Of a DNA stretch of 48,245 bases, positions 36,241 to 44,366 are shown piece by piece. The DNA comes from an uncultured Erysipelotrichaceae bacterium. GTDB taxonomy: Bacteria; Bacillota_I; Bacilli_A; Erysipelotrichales; Erysipelotrichaceae. The translations under genes and the position numbers were made by a program. Under the pieces are notes generated by a model. The model was not told the DNA's origin and made no database searches. It worked only from the letters and a program-made list of their open reading frames with translations. The stretch covers positions 1 to 48,245 of the forward strand of contig CADBEA010000016.1 in the NCBI GenBank assembly GCA_902793635.1, read 5' to 3'. The first letter of the stretch is position 1, and each line of letters begins with the position of its first letter.

Positions 36241-36792
36241 TTACTTTTTCAGTTCGGCTGCCACTGCTGCTTTGACGTCATCCATATCCGCTGTCGGTTC
36301 GAATCTGGCAACGACGTTTCCTTCACGGTCAATGAGGAACTTCGTGAAATTCCATTTGATGTAAGCTTTATCGCCGAAGGCCTTGTTGTTCATTTCCGAG
36401 AACTTGTTCAGAGCCGCATTCTTCAGGCCCCTGCCGAAACCGGCAAACGGTTTTTCTGTCGCAAGATAAGCAAACAGCGGATCGGCGTTCTCACCGTTGA
36501 CATCGATCTTGGCGAACTGCGGAAACTCGGTGCCGAATTTTACGGTGCAGAATTCATGGATTTCATCCTCAGTGCCAGGTGCCTGGTTGGCGAACTGATT
36601 GCACGGGAAGTCGAGGATCTCAAATCCTTCTGCCCGGAATTCTTTATACATAGCTTCCAGCGGATCATAGTGCGGTGTGAAGCCGCAGCCTGTTGCTGTA
36701 TTGACGATCAGAAGTACTTTGCCATGGTAGTCGGCCAGACTGACGTTGTTGCCTTTTCTGTCTCTTACTGTGAAATCATAAACTGTTGTCAT
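36241..36792 (-). CDS. Glutathione/thioredoxin peroxidase (GPx family)
   Basis: About 183 residues, a thioredoxin-fold peroxidase. The peroxidatic residue is cysteine, not selenocysteine, in NTATGCGFTPHYD. The conserved FPCNQF with a second cysteine and WNFTKFLID tryptophan/asparagine site are present. Firmicute members usually use thioredoxin and reduce hydrogen peroxide or lipid peroxides. AAAGGAG precedes ATG at 36792; a longer frame adds 14 unlikely residues. It is monocistronic behind a good sigma-A-type promoter. Confidence 0.9.
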   Translation of the reverse strand: MTTVYDFTVRDRKGNNVSLADYHGKVLLIVNTATGCGFTPHYDPLEAMYKEFRAEGFEILDFPCNQFANQAPGTEDEIHEFCTVKFGTEFPQFAKIDVNGENADPLFAYLATEKPFAGFGRGLKNAALNKFSEMNNKAFGDKAYIKWNFTKFLIDREGNVVARFEPTADMDDVKAAVAAELKK

Positions 36793-36834
36793 TTTAATGT
36801 CTCCTTTCAAACGAGATATATTTATTACAACCAT

Positions 36835-36862
36835 ATTTTATCAAATATAATTATCGTGTCAA
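36835..36862 (-). promoter_or_regulatory. Promoter of the peroxidase gene
   Basis: A perfect TTGACA, 16-base spacer and TAAAAT on the minus strand. The spacer reads GATAATTATATTTGAT, loosely like a Fur/PerR-type box, which would fit a peroxide-defence gene, but the match is imperfect. Confidence 0.7.
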
Positions 36863-36872
36863 GAGTTCTGAA

Positions 36873-36907
36873 ATAAAAAATACCGGCATGCATGACATTC
36901 CGGTATT
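36873..36907 (-). terminator. Terminator of the rhodanese lipoprotein gene
   Basis: AATACCGG and CCGGTATT arms around a 13-base top, followed by a T run on the minus strand. Confidence 0.75.
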
Positions 36908-36934
36908 GTGTATAAACAGATTTAGAAACTGTGT

Positions 36935-37687
36935 CTATTCAGTATAGACCAGACGGAACTCCGCCATGATTCCTTCTTTGCCGATACGGTAGCGGTCCGG
37001 ATACAGGTCGCCAAGCAGGCTGATATCCGCTGACAGTTCCACGCTTTCTCCATCCGCCAGTTCATATGCCTCCATCGTCCACATCATATTTCGGCTCTGT
37101 TCTGTTTCCTTCCATTCGCCGTTGTCATTGGTTTCCAGCACAAAGGCACTGCCGTAGGTAAACGGTTTGCCGCTCTGGTTGCTCAGCACCATTTTCATAA
37201 TGGGATAGGCAAATTCTTTCAGAGACAGCGTGATGCCGTCCAATTCACCGTCTTTATGTGTGTCCATGATCAGATCTATTTTTGTAAAAGCATTTTTCAT
37301 ATCTTCACCCTCTTCGATGCGGCCCGGCCAGGTCGTGATGCCGCCGATCTCCACAATATTCGTATAGCCCATGGCAGCCAGTTTTTCCGCCGCCTGTTTA
37401 CTGCGGTTGCCGCTGCGGCAGTAGACAAAGATCAGCTGATCAGGATCCGGCAGTTCAGCCGGCATACTGTCGGTGATCGTTTCGTTGGGAACATTAACAG
37501 CATCAGGAAGATGTGATTCGGCGAATTCATCGGTTCGCCGCACGTCGAGAATAATGTAGTCTTTCTCACTTGCCATCATTGCCAGCGCTTCCTCCTGGCT
37601 GATTGAACGGTAAGTATTCTCTTTTTCCCTGGCGCATCCGGCCAATGTAAACACAGCCAGTACAGCCGCGACGATTTTTCTGAACAT
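36935..37687 (-). CDS. Rhodanese-domain lipoprotein with Ig-like C-terminal domain
   Basis: About 250 residues. A lipoprotein signal peptide ends in the lipobox LAGC, so it should be anchored outside the membrane. Residues about 25-120 form a rhodanese domain with the active-site loop VYCRSGNRS, containing the catalytic cysteine. Residues about 130-250 resemble a bacterial immunoglobulin-like domain (Big_14 type: FTYGSAFVLE, then YELADGESVEL and YRIGKEG). GGGGAG precedes ATG at 37687. Rhodaneses of this kind handle sulfane sulfur; a surface role combined with an Ig-like domain is unusual but seen in Firmicutes. Confidence 0.86.
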   Translation of the reverse strand: MFRKIVAAVLAVFTLAGCAREKENTYRSISQEEALAMMASEKDYIILDVRRTDEFAESHLPDAVNVPNETITDSMPAELPDPDQLIFVYCRSGNRSKQAAEKLAAMGYTNIVEIGGITTWPGRIEEGEDMKNAFTKIDLIMDTHKDGELDGITLSLKEFAYPIMKMVLSNQSGKPFTYGSAFVLETNDNGEWKETEQSRNMMWTMEAYELADGESVELSADISLLGDLYPDRYRIGKEGIMAEFRLVYTE

Positions 37688-37812
37688 AACTGTCACTCCC
37701 CTGTCCTTTTTATCATACATGAATACAGCATGGGCCGCTCAGTCTTTGAACTGCAGGCATCATTTTCACAGCAATGTGCAGCAGGATATACAATATAAAC
37801 GGAGGTCTTCCT

Positions 37813-38802
37813 ATGGATCAGAACAATAATATTGTGCGTTACGGAATCATCTCGACTGCTTCGATCGTTCCCCGTTTCTGCAAAGGCATGGCGCTGACGG
37901 GAAACGGAAGCGTATCCGCCATTTCATCCCGTGACCTTCAGAAAGCCGAACAGGCTGCCAAAGATTTGTCCATTCCCAAAGCATATGACGACTACCATAA
38001 GATCCTGACAGATCCGGAAATTGACGCTGTTTACATACCGCTTGTCAACAGTCTGCACTATCCCTACGCGAAGGAAGCGCTCCTCTCTGGCAAGCATGTC
38101 ATTATGGAAAAACCGTTCGTTCTCCATGCCGAAGAAGCGGAAGAACTGTTTGCCATCGCCGCCGAAAGAAAACTGTTTCTTACCGAAGCTGTGAAGGCTC
38201 CGTATCTGCCGATTTATAAAGAGATCCTGAACATCATCAACAGCAATTTCCTCGGGAAGATCTGCTATATGGACTTCCGCCAGTCTTACAACAGCGGACC
38301 GTATATTCAGGGCTGGAATCGGGAAAAAGCCATGGGCGGCGGCGTGATGTTTGGCAACGAAGCCTATTTCTTCCACATGGCCGAATATCTGAACGGACCG
38401 ATCGAATCCTGTTACGGAAACGCGTCCTTCTTCGAAAGCGGCGCCGAACAGCAATGCTGTCTCACTGTCCGTTTCCGCAATAACACAATGGCCAGTCTGG
38501 CCGTATCAAATCTGGTTCTCTTTGAAAACGGTCTGACCATTTACTTTGAACATGGCCGCATCTTCATACCGGACTACTGGAAAGCATCCAGAGCGGTGAT
38601 CTGCACTGAAGACGGAAAAACCGAAAATATCGTCTGTCCGTGTGAACATGAACTTCAGTTTGAACTTAAACATTACAATGAATGCATTCTGAACGGTATC
38701 CTGACCAGTCCTGTCACAGCACCGGAGAAAACGATCCGTTATATCCGCTGGTGTGAAGACCTTCAGAAAACATGGGAAAACGAAAAGAAGTTCGGATCAT
38801 AA
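37813..38802 (+). CDS. Gfo/Idh/MocA family oxidoreductase
   Basis: About 329 residues, an NAD(P)-dependent sugar or inositol dehydrogenase-like protein. The Rossmann part carries RYGIISTASIVPRF and the EKPFVLHAEEAEE motif (catalytic Lys in EKP); the C-terminal alpha/beta domain has GGGVMFGNEAYF and a His in FFHMAEYL. The first-glycine loop is atypical (GIISTAS), as in the dihydrodiol-dehydrogenase-like subgroup. ATG at 37813 follows GGAGG at a normal distance. It stands alone with a strong terminator, and the substrate is unknown. Confidence 0.88.
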   Translation: MDQNNNIVRYGIISTASIVPRFCKGMALTGNGSVSAISSRDLQKAEQAAKDLSIPKAYDDYHKILTDPEIDAVYIPLVNSLHYPYAKEALLSGKHVIMEKPFVLHAEEAEELFAIAAERKLFLTEAVKAPYLPIYKEILNIINSNFLGKICYMDFRQSYNSGPYIQGWNREKAMGGGVMFGNEAYFFHMAEYLNGPIESCYGNASFFESGAEQQCCLTVRFRNNTMASLAVSNLVLFENGLTIYFEHGRIFIPDYWKASRAVICTEDGKTENIVCPCEHELQFELKHYNECILNGILTSPVTAPEKTIRYIRWCEDLQKTWENEKKFGS

Positions 38803-38822
38803 AATCCGAGCTTCCTTTTTTT
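38787..38822 (+). terminator. Terminator of the Gfo/Idh/MocA gene
   Basis: An 11-bp stem with one G-U pair (38787-38797 with 38804-38814), 6-base loop containing the stop codon, then a C and a run of T residues. Confidence 0.85.
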
Positions 38823-38828
38823 CAGCAC

Positions 38829-39503
38829 TCAGTCAAGGTTCAGAGAAGAAATACGTGATGCGTCTGCAGCGACGACCAGGTAGTCATTCTTTTCAAGAAC
38901 CGTATCCTTGGTGACGTTGGTGCATACGTTCTTCTCGTTTTCCCGCCGGAAACCAATGATATTGACACCGTAGATTTCACGGATATTCAGTGTGCCAAGC
39001 GGCCGGTTGCACCAAAGCTCCGGCACCTTGATTTCCATAATGGCATAGTCATTGGTCATCTGATAAATATCGATGATCTTCGGGTTGATCAGAGAAATCG
39101 CAACCCTCTGTCCCATTTCATTCTCGGGCTGAATAACACTGTCCGCACCGATTCTTTCCATAACATACTTATAACGTTCGTTATTGGCTTTCGCGATAAC
39201 GTTCTTAATGCCCAGTTCTTTCAGATTCAGAATCGTGATGACACTGGATTCCAGATGCGAACCCATGGCCACAATAACGACATCGGCATCCTGAACACCG
39301 GCCTCCTTCAGCAATTCGATATCACGTGAATCCGCGCATACCGCATTGGGAACAGAATCAGAAATTTCCTGGACAAGAAGCGGATCTTTGTCGATGGCAA
39401 TAACATCTCCGCCGGCATTGGCAATCGTCGTGGCGATAGCGTTGCCGAAATTGCCGAGGCCGATAACTACATATAAATTGGAACTGGCATTGGATTCAGA
39501 CAT
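38829..39503 (-). CDS. ktrA: Potassium uptake regulatory subunit (KtrA/TrkA family)
   Basis: A 224-residue cytoplasmic RCK protein. The RCK_N domain has the nucleotide-binding loop VIGLGNFGNAIATTI and the acidic end VIAIDKD; the RCK_C domain follows from about residue 145. KtrA rings bind ATP/ADP and often c-di-AMP and gate the KtrB channel. GGAGGAG precedes ATG. It lies 12 bases after the ktrB stop, forming the two-subunit KtrAB operon. Confidence 0.92.
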   Translation of the reverse strand: MSESNASSNLYVVIGLGNFGNAIATTIANAGGDVIAIDKDPLLVQEISDSVPNAVCADSRDIELLKEAGVQDADVVIVAMGSHLESSVITILNLKELGIKNVIAKANNERYKYVMERIGADSVIQPENEMGQRVAISLINPKIIDIYQMTNDYAIMEIKVPELWCNRPLGTLNIREIYGVNIIGFRRENEKNVCTNVTKDTVLEKNDYLVVAADASRISSLNLD

Positions 39504-39515
39504 GATTCTCCTCCT

Positions 39516-40937
39516 TTAACCGATGATGATATTCGCATCGGGATATGTTACATGATTGCTGACTTTCTGTTCAGCATGGAATGCTGTATAAAGACTAAGC
39601 GGTCCGATTCTGCCGATGAACATCAGCAGCATGATGATGATTCTGCCCATCACGGAAAGCAGCGGCGTAATTCCGGTTGAAAGTCCGACCGTGGCGATCG
39701 CTGAGAATGCCTCGAAGATGATCGCAATCAGAGACGCATTCGGCTCTGATAATGTCAGGATCAGAATCATGATAAAGATGATCGAGAAATAAAGCGTGAC
39801 GATCATAAAAGCGTGCTTCAGAAGTGACGGAGATATACGGCGGTGCCGGATCAGGGCATCGCTGTGTTTCTGATTCAAAGTGTTCAGCGCTGTCTTGAAA
39901 AGCACAGCTGCTGTCGTCGTCTTGATACCGCCAGCTGTACCGCCCGGGGATCCGCCGATCAGCATGTATATGCACATAACCAGAAGCATCGGTCTGCGGC
40001 ATTGGCCGATTGCAATGGTTGAGAAACCCGCTGTACGCAGGGTAACCGACTGGAACAGACAGGCCAGGAATTTCTCCGCACTGTCCATATTGCCGATGGT
40101 ACCGCTGTTGGTGGATTCCATCAGTGCCACCAGAATCGATCCGGATACCAACAGGATCACCGTCGTGCGCAGTACCACGACAGCGTGTTCCGACAGATAG
40201 CGGTGCGGTCTGTGAATCCCGTTGTACCTGCGCAGTCTGTGAATGATCAGATCATAGAGTTCAAACCAGACCATGAAGCCGAGACCGCCGGTAATGATCA
40301 GAAACATGATCGTCAGATTGACCAGCGGATCGGTGACGAACATGGCCAGGCTGTCCGGTGCGAAGCAGTCAAATCCCGAATTGGTAAAGGCTGATACAGA
40401 CAGAAACAGGGAATTAAAGAGACCATCCTGCAAACCGAACTTTTCACACAGACGCAGCGAGAGAAGGATAAAACCAATCAGTTCGATCATGGCTGTATAA
40501 AGCATGATCCGGTGGATATAGCTCGGCACGTCATAAAGATTGCTTTTTCCGGAACCGACCGCGAACAGTTTCTTCTCCACGGTTGCCATACGCTTCTTAT
40601 TCCGCTGCATGACAATGGCAATGATGGTCATCGGTCCAAGACCGCCGATCTGCATCAGGAAGATCATTACGATCTTGCCCAGCAGATTATAATGTTCCGC
40701 CACCGTGATGGTCGTAAGTCCTGTCACGCAGACCGCGCTCACTGACACAAACAGATTATCAAGATAAGGTGCCGGTTTCTGAATATTCGTAAAAGGCATC
40801 GACAGCAGGACAGAACCCAGGAAAATAATGAAAAGAAACGAAATCAGCAGCAGTTTTTCAGGCCTGTTCGATTTCGCCAGTCTTTCGATCAGAGGAGTAC
40901 GTCTCTTCAGAAATGTAAAATCAAAATTCGGATTCAC
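39516..40937 (-). CDS. ktrB: Potassium uptake membrane subunit (KtrB/TrkH family)
   Basis: A 473-residue integral membrane protein of the KtrB/TrkH superfamily with four M1-P-M2 repeats. Filter-like loops are visible in AVCVTGLTT, AFTNSGFD, TLRTAGFST and ATVGLSTGIT. It is the ion-conducting pore for sodium-coupled potassium uptake. The start codon is GTG after AGGAAGAG. It lies upstream of ktrA in one operon. No riboswitch is evident in the 143-base upstream gap. Confidence 0.93.
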   Translation of the reverse strand: MNPNFDFTFLKRRTPLIERLAKSNRPEKLLLISFLFIIFLGSVLLSMPFTNIQKPAPYLDNLFVSVSAVCVTGLTTITVAEHYNLLGKIVMIFLMQIGGLGPMTIIAIVMQRNKKRMATVEKKLFAVGSGKSNLYDVPSYIHRIMLYTAMIELIGFILLSLRLCEKFGLQDGLFNSLFLSVSAFTNSGFDCFAPDSLAMFVTDPLVNLTIMFLIITGGLGFMVWFELYDLIIHRLRRYNGIHRPHRYLSEHAVVVLRTTVILLVSGSILVALMESTNSGTIGNMDSAEKFLACLFQSVTLRTAGFSTIAIGQCRRPMLLVMCIYMLIGGSPGGTAGGIKTTTAAVLFKTALNTLNQKHSDALIRHRRISPSLLKHAFMIVTLYFSIIFIMILILTLSEPNASLIAIIFEAFSAIATVGLSTGITPLLSVMGRIIIMLLMFIGRIGPLSLYTAFHAEQKVSNHVTYPDANIIIG

Positions 40938-41041
40938 AATTCTCTTCCTGTCTCACTTATTATCATATTGTCTTTCACGGAAATACGCAAAGAAACTCCA
41001 TTAGTATGAAATTAAAATCGCATTAAAATTTATCAAAACAA

Positions 41042-41070
41042 CCAAAAAACGGACGGCTGATCCGTCCGTT
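41042..41070 (-). terminator. Terminator of the PTS IIB gene
   Basis: AACGGACGG, 5-base loop, CCGTCCGTT, followed by a T run on the minus strand. Confidence 0.85.
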
Positions 41071-41079
41071 AACATACAC

Positions 41080-41517
41080 TCAAAGCGGGTGCTTTTTAAA
41101 ATCCGCTTTTTCACCTTTCAGCCAGCGGCGGTGCGAAACAGCCCGCTTTACAGCAAGCGGCCGCGGTTCATCCGGGAACGTCATCATATTTGTTCCGCCC
41201 TGATTCCACAGTTCGAGAAGATCTTCGGCATCATCGACAAAGTCAAGAGCCGGCATCAGTCCGTAAAGACGGGGCGGAATAACAGTTACCGGTATATGAT
41301 AGCGACCGGCCGCACTGTCCTGCTTGACCTTGTATTCCGTATGCGGGCAGGTCATGGCAATATCAACTTCATCCTGACGCTGCACCAACTGACCAATCGG
41401 GATAAAAATAAATTTCACTTTGTCCTGCAGATTATTGGCGGCAACTTCCTGTTCCAGATGGGCAGCCAGTGCCGAAGAGGAAAAACCGCCGCCGCAGCAA
41501 ATTGCGATTTTGATCAT
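41080..41517 (-). CDS. Orphan PTS IIB-like protein (lactose/cellobiose type)
   Basis: A 145-residue protein whose N terminus IAICCGGGFSSSALA matches the phosphocysteine loop of lactose/cellobiose-family IIB domains. It is longer than the usual 100-105 residues, with a basic C-terminal tail (VKRAVSHRRWLKGEKADFKK). No IIA or IIC gene is near, and the gene is bounded by terminators on both sides. It may serve a distant permease or act as a regulator phosphorylated by the PTS. GGAG precedes ATG. Confidence 0.75.
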   Translation of the reverse strand: MIKIAICCGGGFSSSALAAHLEQEVAANNLQDKVKFIFIPIGQLVQRQDEVDIAMTCPHTEYKVKQDSAAGRYHIPVTVIPPRLYGLMPALDFVDDAEDLLELWNQGGTNMMTFPDEPRPLAVKRAVSHRRWLKGEKADFKKHPL

Positions 41518-41569
41518 AACATCTCCGTTTCTATTGTATTCATGCTGTAGTAATCATATCACTGTCTGT

Positions 41570-41618
41570 AAAAAAAAGTTTCTCTTTCCTGATATTACTC
41601 AGGAAAGAGAAACCTTTT
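41570..41618. terminator. Terminator of the HAD/carboxypeptidase operon
   Basis: A perfect 15-bp stem (41578-41592 with 41599-41613) and 6-base loop, with A-rich left and T-rich right flanks, so it can work in both directions. Confidence 0.85.
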
Positions 41619-42466
41619 TACATCCATCCTTTAGGTTTGAGATAATGATCCGCCAGATAGTGGCCTACACCTTCCTCGAAGCATGGCAGTTCTGTCACGT
41701 CGTCGGCACAGTCTTTCGTGCCCTGCGCGCCGTCGCAAAGACAGACACCCCAGCCGGATCTGATCAGCATCGGGTTGTCGTTTTCATTGTCTCCGAAGGT
41801 AATGATATTCTTCAGATCAATATTGTTTTTCTGTGCATAACGGGCCAGACCGCTGCCCTTGTCGATGTCTTTCTGCATCATTTCCACGGTTCCCGGGAAC
41901 GTGCCGACAGCCTGAAAGCCGTCACTCCAGCGTTCTTTGATGCGCTGTCTGATCATTTGTTCCACGTCCGGTGTTGTACGGAACAGGAACTTGTAGCAGG
42001 GTTTCTGACAGAAGCCGTCGATATCGCCGGTATAGTCGTCAAAGACCCAGCCGCGCCGCTTCATTGAATCAAACAGTTCACCCTTGATGTACATGGCCGC
42101 GTGATTCTCGCCACCTTCAACATTGACAGATACTTCGTATTTTTCAATGATCGGCATCATGTCCTTCAGGATTTCCTTCATGACATCTTCCTTCAGCAGA
42201 TCCATATTCCAGAAATTGCCGTTTGTCTTGTCCCACAGCATACCGCCGTTCATACCGACCAGGAAATCAAACGGCCGGTCCATGCCCCACTGCTGCCACT
42301 GGTTGTATAATCTGTCATTCAGTTCACGGCCGGTTGCCAGACCGATCTGAATGCCTTTGTCCTGCATGATACGGAATACCTGCTTTGTATATTCCGGCAG
42401 ATCACCGCCCTTGGCGGTAAGTGTCATGTCGATATCGGCTGCTACTGCTTTGATTTCATCAATCAT
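41618..42466 (-). CDS. Cof-type HAD family hydrolase
   Basis: A 282-residue haloacid-dehalogenase-superfamily phosphatase of the Cof/type IIB class. Motif I reads VAADIDMTL (nucleophile Asp and acid Asp), motif II is LATGRELN, and motif III/IV reads NIITFGDNENDNPML. The cap domain lies between motifs II and III. Substrates are usually sugar phosphates or flavin/pyridoxal phosphates. Its ATG overlaps the stop of the carboxypeptidase gene (TGATG), so it is translationally coupled. Confidence 0.92.
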   Translation of the reverse strand: MIDEIKAVAADIDMTLTAKGGDLPEYTKQVFRIMQDKGIQIGLATGRELNDRLYNQWQQWGMDRPFDFLVGMNGGMLWDKTNGNFWNMDLLKEDVMKEILKDMMPIIEKYEVSVNVEGGENHAAMYIKGELFDSMKRRGWVFDDYTGDIDGFCQKPCYKFLFRTTPDVEQMIRQRIKERWSDGFQAVGTFPGTVEMMQKDIDKGSGLARYAQKNNIDLKNIITFGDNENDNPMLIRSGWGVCLCDGAQGTKDCADDVTELPCFEEGVGHYLADHYLKPKGWM

Positions 42467-44184
42467 CAGTTTTCTTCCTTTTCTGTTTTTGTTTCACTTG
42501 TCAGTCTGAGGGTGACGCTTGCCTTGCCTGCTTTCTGGCTGACAGCTTCCAGTGTCACTTCGCAGCCCTCTTCGCCGCGGACATACCAGGTGACTTTCTT
42601 ACTGACGGGGTTCTTCTCAAAATTCATCGGGCCGAAGAAAGAGTATTCTCTCTTGACAGTTCCGTATCCATCAAGCTGACCGATCTTCTGGGTTGCTTTG
42701 CCGTCGGCGATTTCCGCACCTTTCAGAGTCACTTCAATATCACGGGCCAGTTTCAGCGTATTAAACTCACTTGTGGCGTTTGTCGGCATGAAACCGGTAT
42801 TGCCGATAATGGCTTCCACTTTATAGAGACCTTCAGCCAGCTTCTCGGTTTTTGTCTTCGTGAACAGAAGATGCGGCATAGCCTTGGCGTGGCGCAGAAT
42901 ATAGCGGGTATGTTTTTCCACTTCCTGTTTCAGGAACTGCACCGGTGGATTCTGCAGCAGGAACTTCTTGTCCGGACCGCCGATTTCAACAGTACCCAGC
43001 TGCGGATGTTCGAACTCAGTCCATTCTTTATAGAAGGAATTCAGATTGTTCTGATCGATCCACTTGAGCATCAGACGCTGATTCTCTTCGTCTTCTTCCG
43101 GTGTCAGTTTGATCGGCTTGGGGTATTCCGGCTTCATGCCGCACTGTTCAGCCAGATTCCATGTTTCAACCGAATGAGAGAAAACACCGTTGGCATGATA
43201 CAGATAATCATCCAGTGAACCGTTGGCCGGCGCATCACTGTCAAGCCCAAGGAAATCATCCTTGATGCGCAGCTGATGGTAGCCGGTTTCTTCCTTGGCG
43301 ATCTTCATGAAGAACTTGAACATTTCCTGGTCCTTCTGATCAGCCTGGGCAGCCGGAATGCCCGCCGGCGGATATAGGTACATACCGCCGAAGGTATGGA
43401 AAATGATCGTACTGACAAGGTTGCGGCGCTGGCTGATCCATTCGATCAGATTGCGTGATTCGCTCACCTGGCCCGGGTATAAACCGCCGCCCGGCTGCTT
43501 ATATTCCGGATTCCAGTTCATCGGATAATTGCGGTTCAGATCAAGACCGTATTTTGCCGGTGCCGGTGCGATCTTCACACCGTCGAAATCATTGATCATG
43601 CCTTCACTGTAAACATTGTAGTATTCACCGCCGACATCGTCAGCCTGACGCAGAACCAGAAGACGGTTGTCATTCGGATCCTTTTTCCAGCATCCGAAAG
43701 GTGTTTTGACGATCATATTGCGGATGACACCGTCACCGTCAATATCAGCCGGCATCAGACCCGGCATGTCGGTTTCAAACGGATACCGCTGATTGATACT
43801 GCGGATCATATCCGGATGATTCAGATAATACTCCGAACCGTCCGCAACCGGACGCGGCATGACATAGAAAGTCGAGTTTTTCAGAAGCGCGCTGATTTCT
43901 TCCTCTTCCAGGTTGTGCAGCAGCACATCCGCAAGATACATGGCGCACATACTGCCTGTCACTTCGCCGGCATGAACGTGGCCGACTGCCATATAGCCGG
44001 GCTTTTCGTCATAGTCACCAGTCTCGCTGTCACTGATGGCGAGCACCCACATCTCTCTTCCTTCCGTTGTTTTGCCAATGGAAGTCAGACGGGCGAAACG
44101 CGGAAACTGTTCCGCATATTCATGAAGAATATCCGTGATTTCCTGATAATTGTAATAATGATCATATGGATGAATGGTCTTCAT
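42466..44184 (-). CDS. M14 family zinc carboxypeptidase
   Basis: A 572-residue metallocarboxypeptidase. The zinc-binding HxxE is HAGE in VGHVHAGEVTGS, the third zinc histidine is in IIFHTFGGM, the substrate-binding NR in LDLNRNYPMNW, and the catalytic glutamate in SHSVETWN. The C-terminal 200 residues add a beta-rich accessory domain. No signal peptide is seen, so it acts inside the cell on peptides or on cell-wall-like muropeptides. AGGAGGAGA lies 9 bases before ATG. The HAD gene is coupled downstream. The substrate side-chain preference is not clear. Confidence 0.9.
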   Translation of the reverse strand: MKTIHPYDHYYNYQEITDILHEYAEQFPRFARLTSIGKTTEGREMWVLAISDSETGDYDEKPGYMAVGHVHAGEVTGSMCAMYLADVLLHNLEEEEISALLKNSTFYVMPRPVADGSEYYLNHPDMIRSINQRYPFETDMPGLMPADIDGDGVIRNMIVKTPFGCWKKDPNDNRLLVLRQADDVGGEYYNVYSEGMINDFDGVKIAPAPAKYGLDLNRNYPMNWNPEYKQPGGGLYPGQVSESRNLIEWISQRRNLVSTIIFHTFGGMYLYPPAGIPAAQADQKDQEMFKFFMKIAKEETGYHQLRIKDDFLGLDSDAPANGSLDDYLYHANGVFSHSVETWNLAEQCGMKPEYPKPIKLTPEEDEENQRLMLKWIDQNNLNSFYKEWTEFEHPQLGTVEIGGPDKKFLLQNPPVQFLKQEVEKHTRYILRHAKAMPHLLFTKTKTEKLAEGLYKVEAIIGNTGFMPTNATSEFNTLKLARDIEVTLKGAEIADGKATQKIGQLDGYGTVKREYSFFGPMNFEKNPVSKKVTWYVRGEEGCEVTLEAVSQKAGKASVTLRLTSETKTEKEEN

Positions 44185-44333
44185 ATCGTAAAATCTCCTC
44201 CTGTTTTCTGATCATATAATTCATATCCTGTTTTATTATATTCCGGCCGGCTCAGAACCTTTACTGAGATGACTGAAAGAACAAAACTTCTGGTACTATC
44301 TTAACAAACCGGCCGCCCTGCGCACAGCATAAA

Positions 44334-44358
44334 CAAAAAAGTTCTGCACAGCAGAACT
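44334..44358 (-). terminator. Terminator of the acyltransferase/phosphatase operon
   Basis: AGTTCTGC, ACA loop, GCAGAACT, followed by a T run on the minus strand. The gene-free stretch 44185-44366 shows nothing else definite. Confidence 0.8.
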
Positions 44359-44366
44359 CTTTTGTT

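Noticed and set aside
40938-41041. Considered a c-di-AMP riboswitch before ktrB.
   Set aside because: The gap is short and AT-rich, and I could not recognise the required stems or conserved purine-rich loops.
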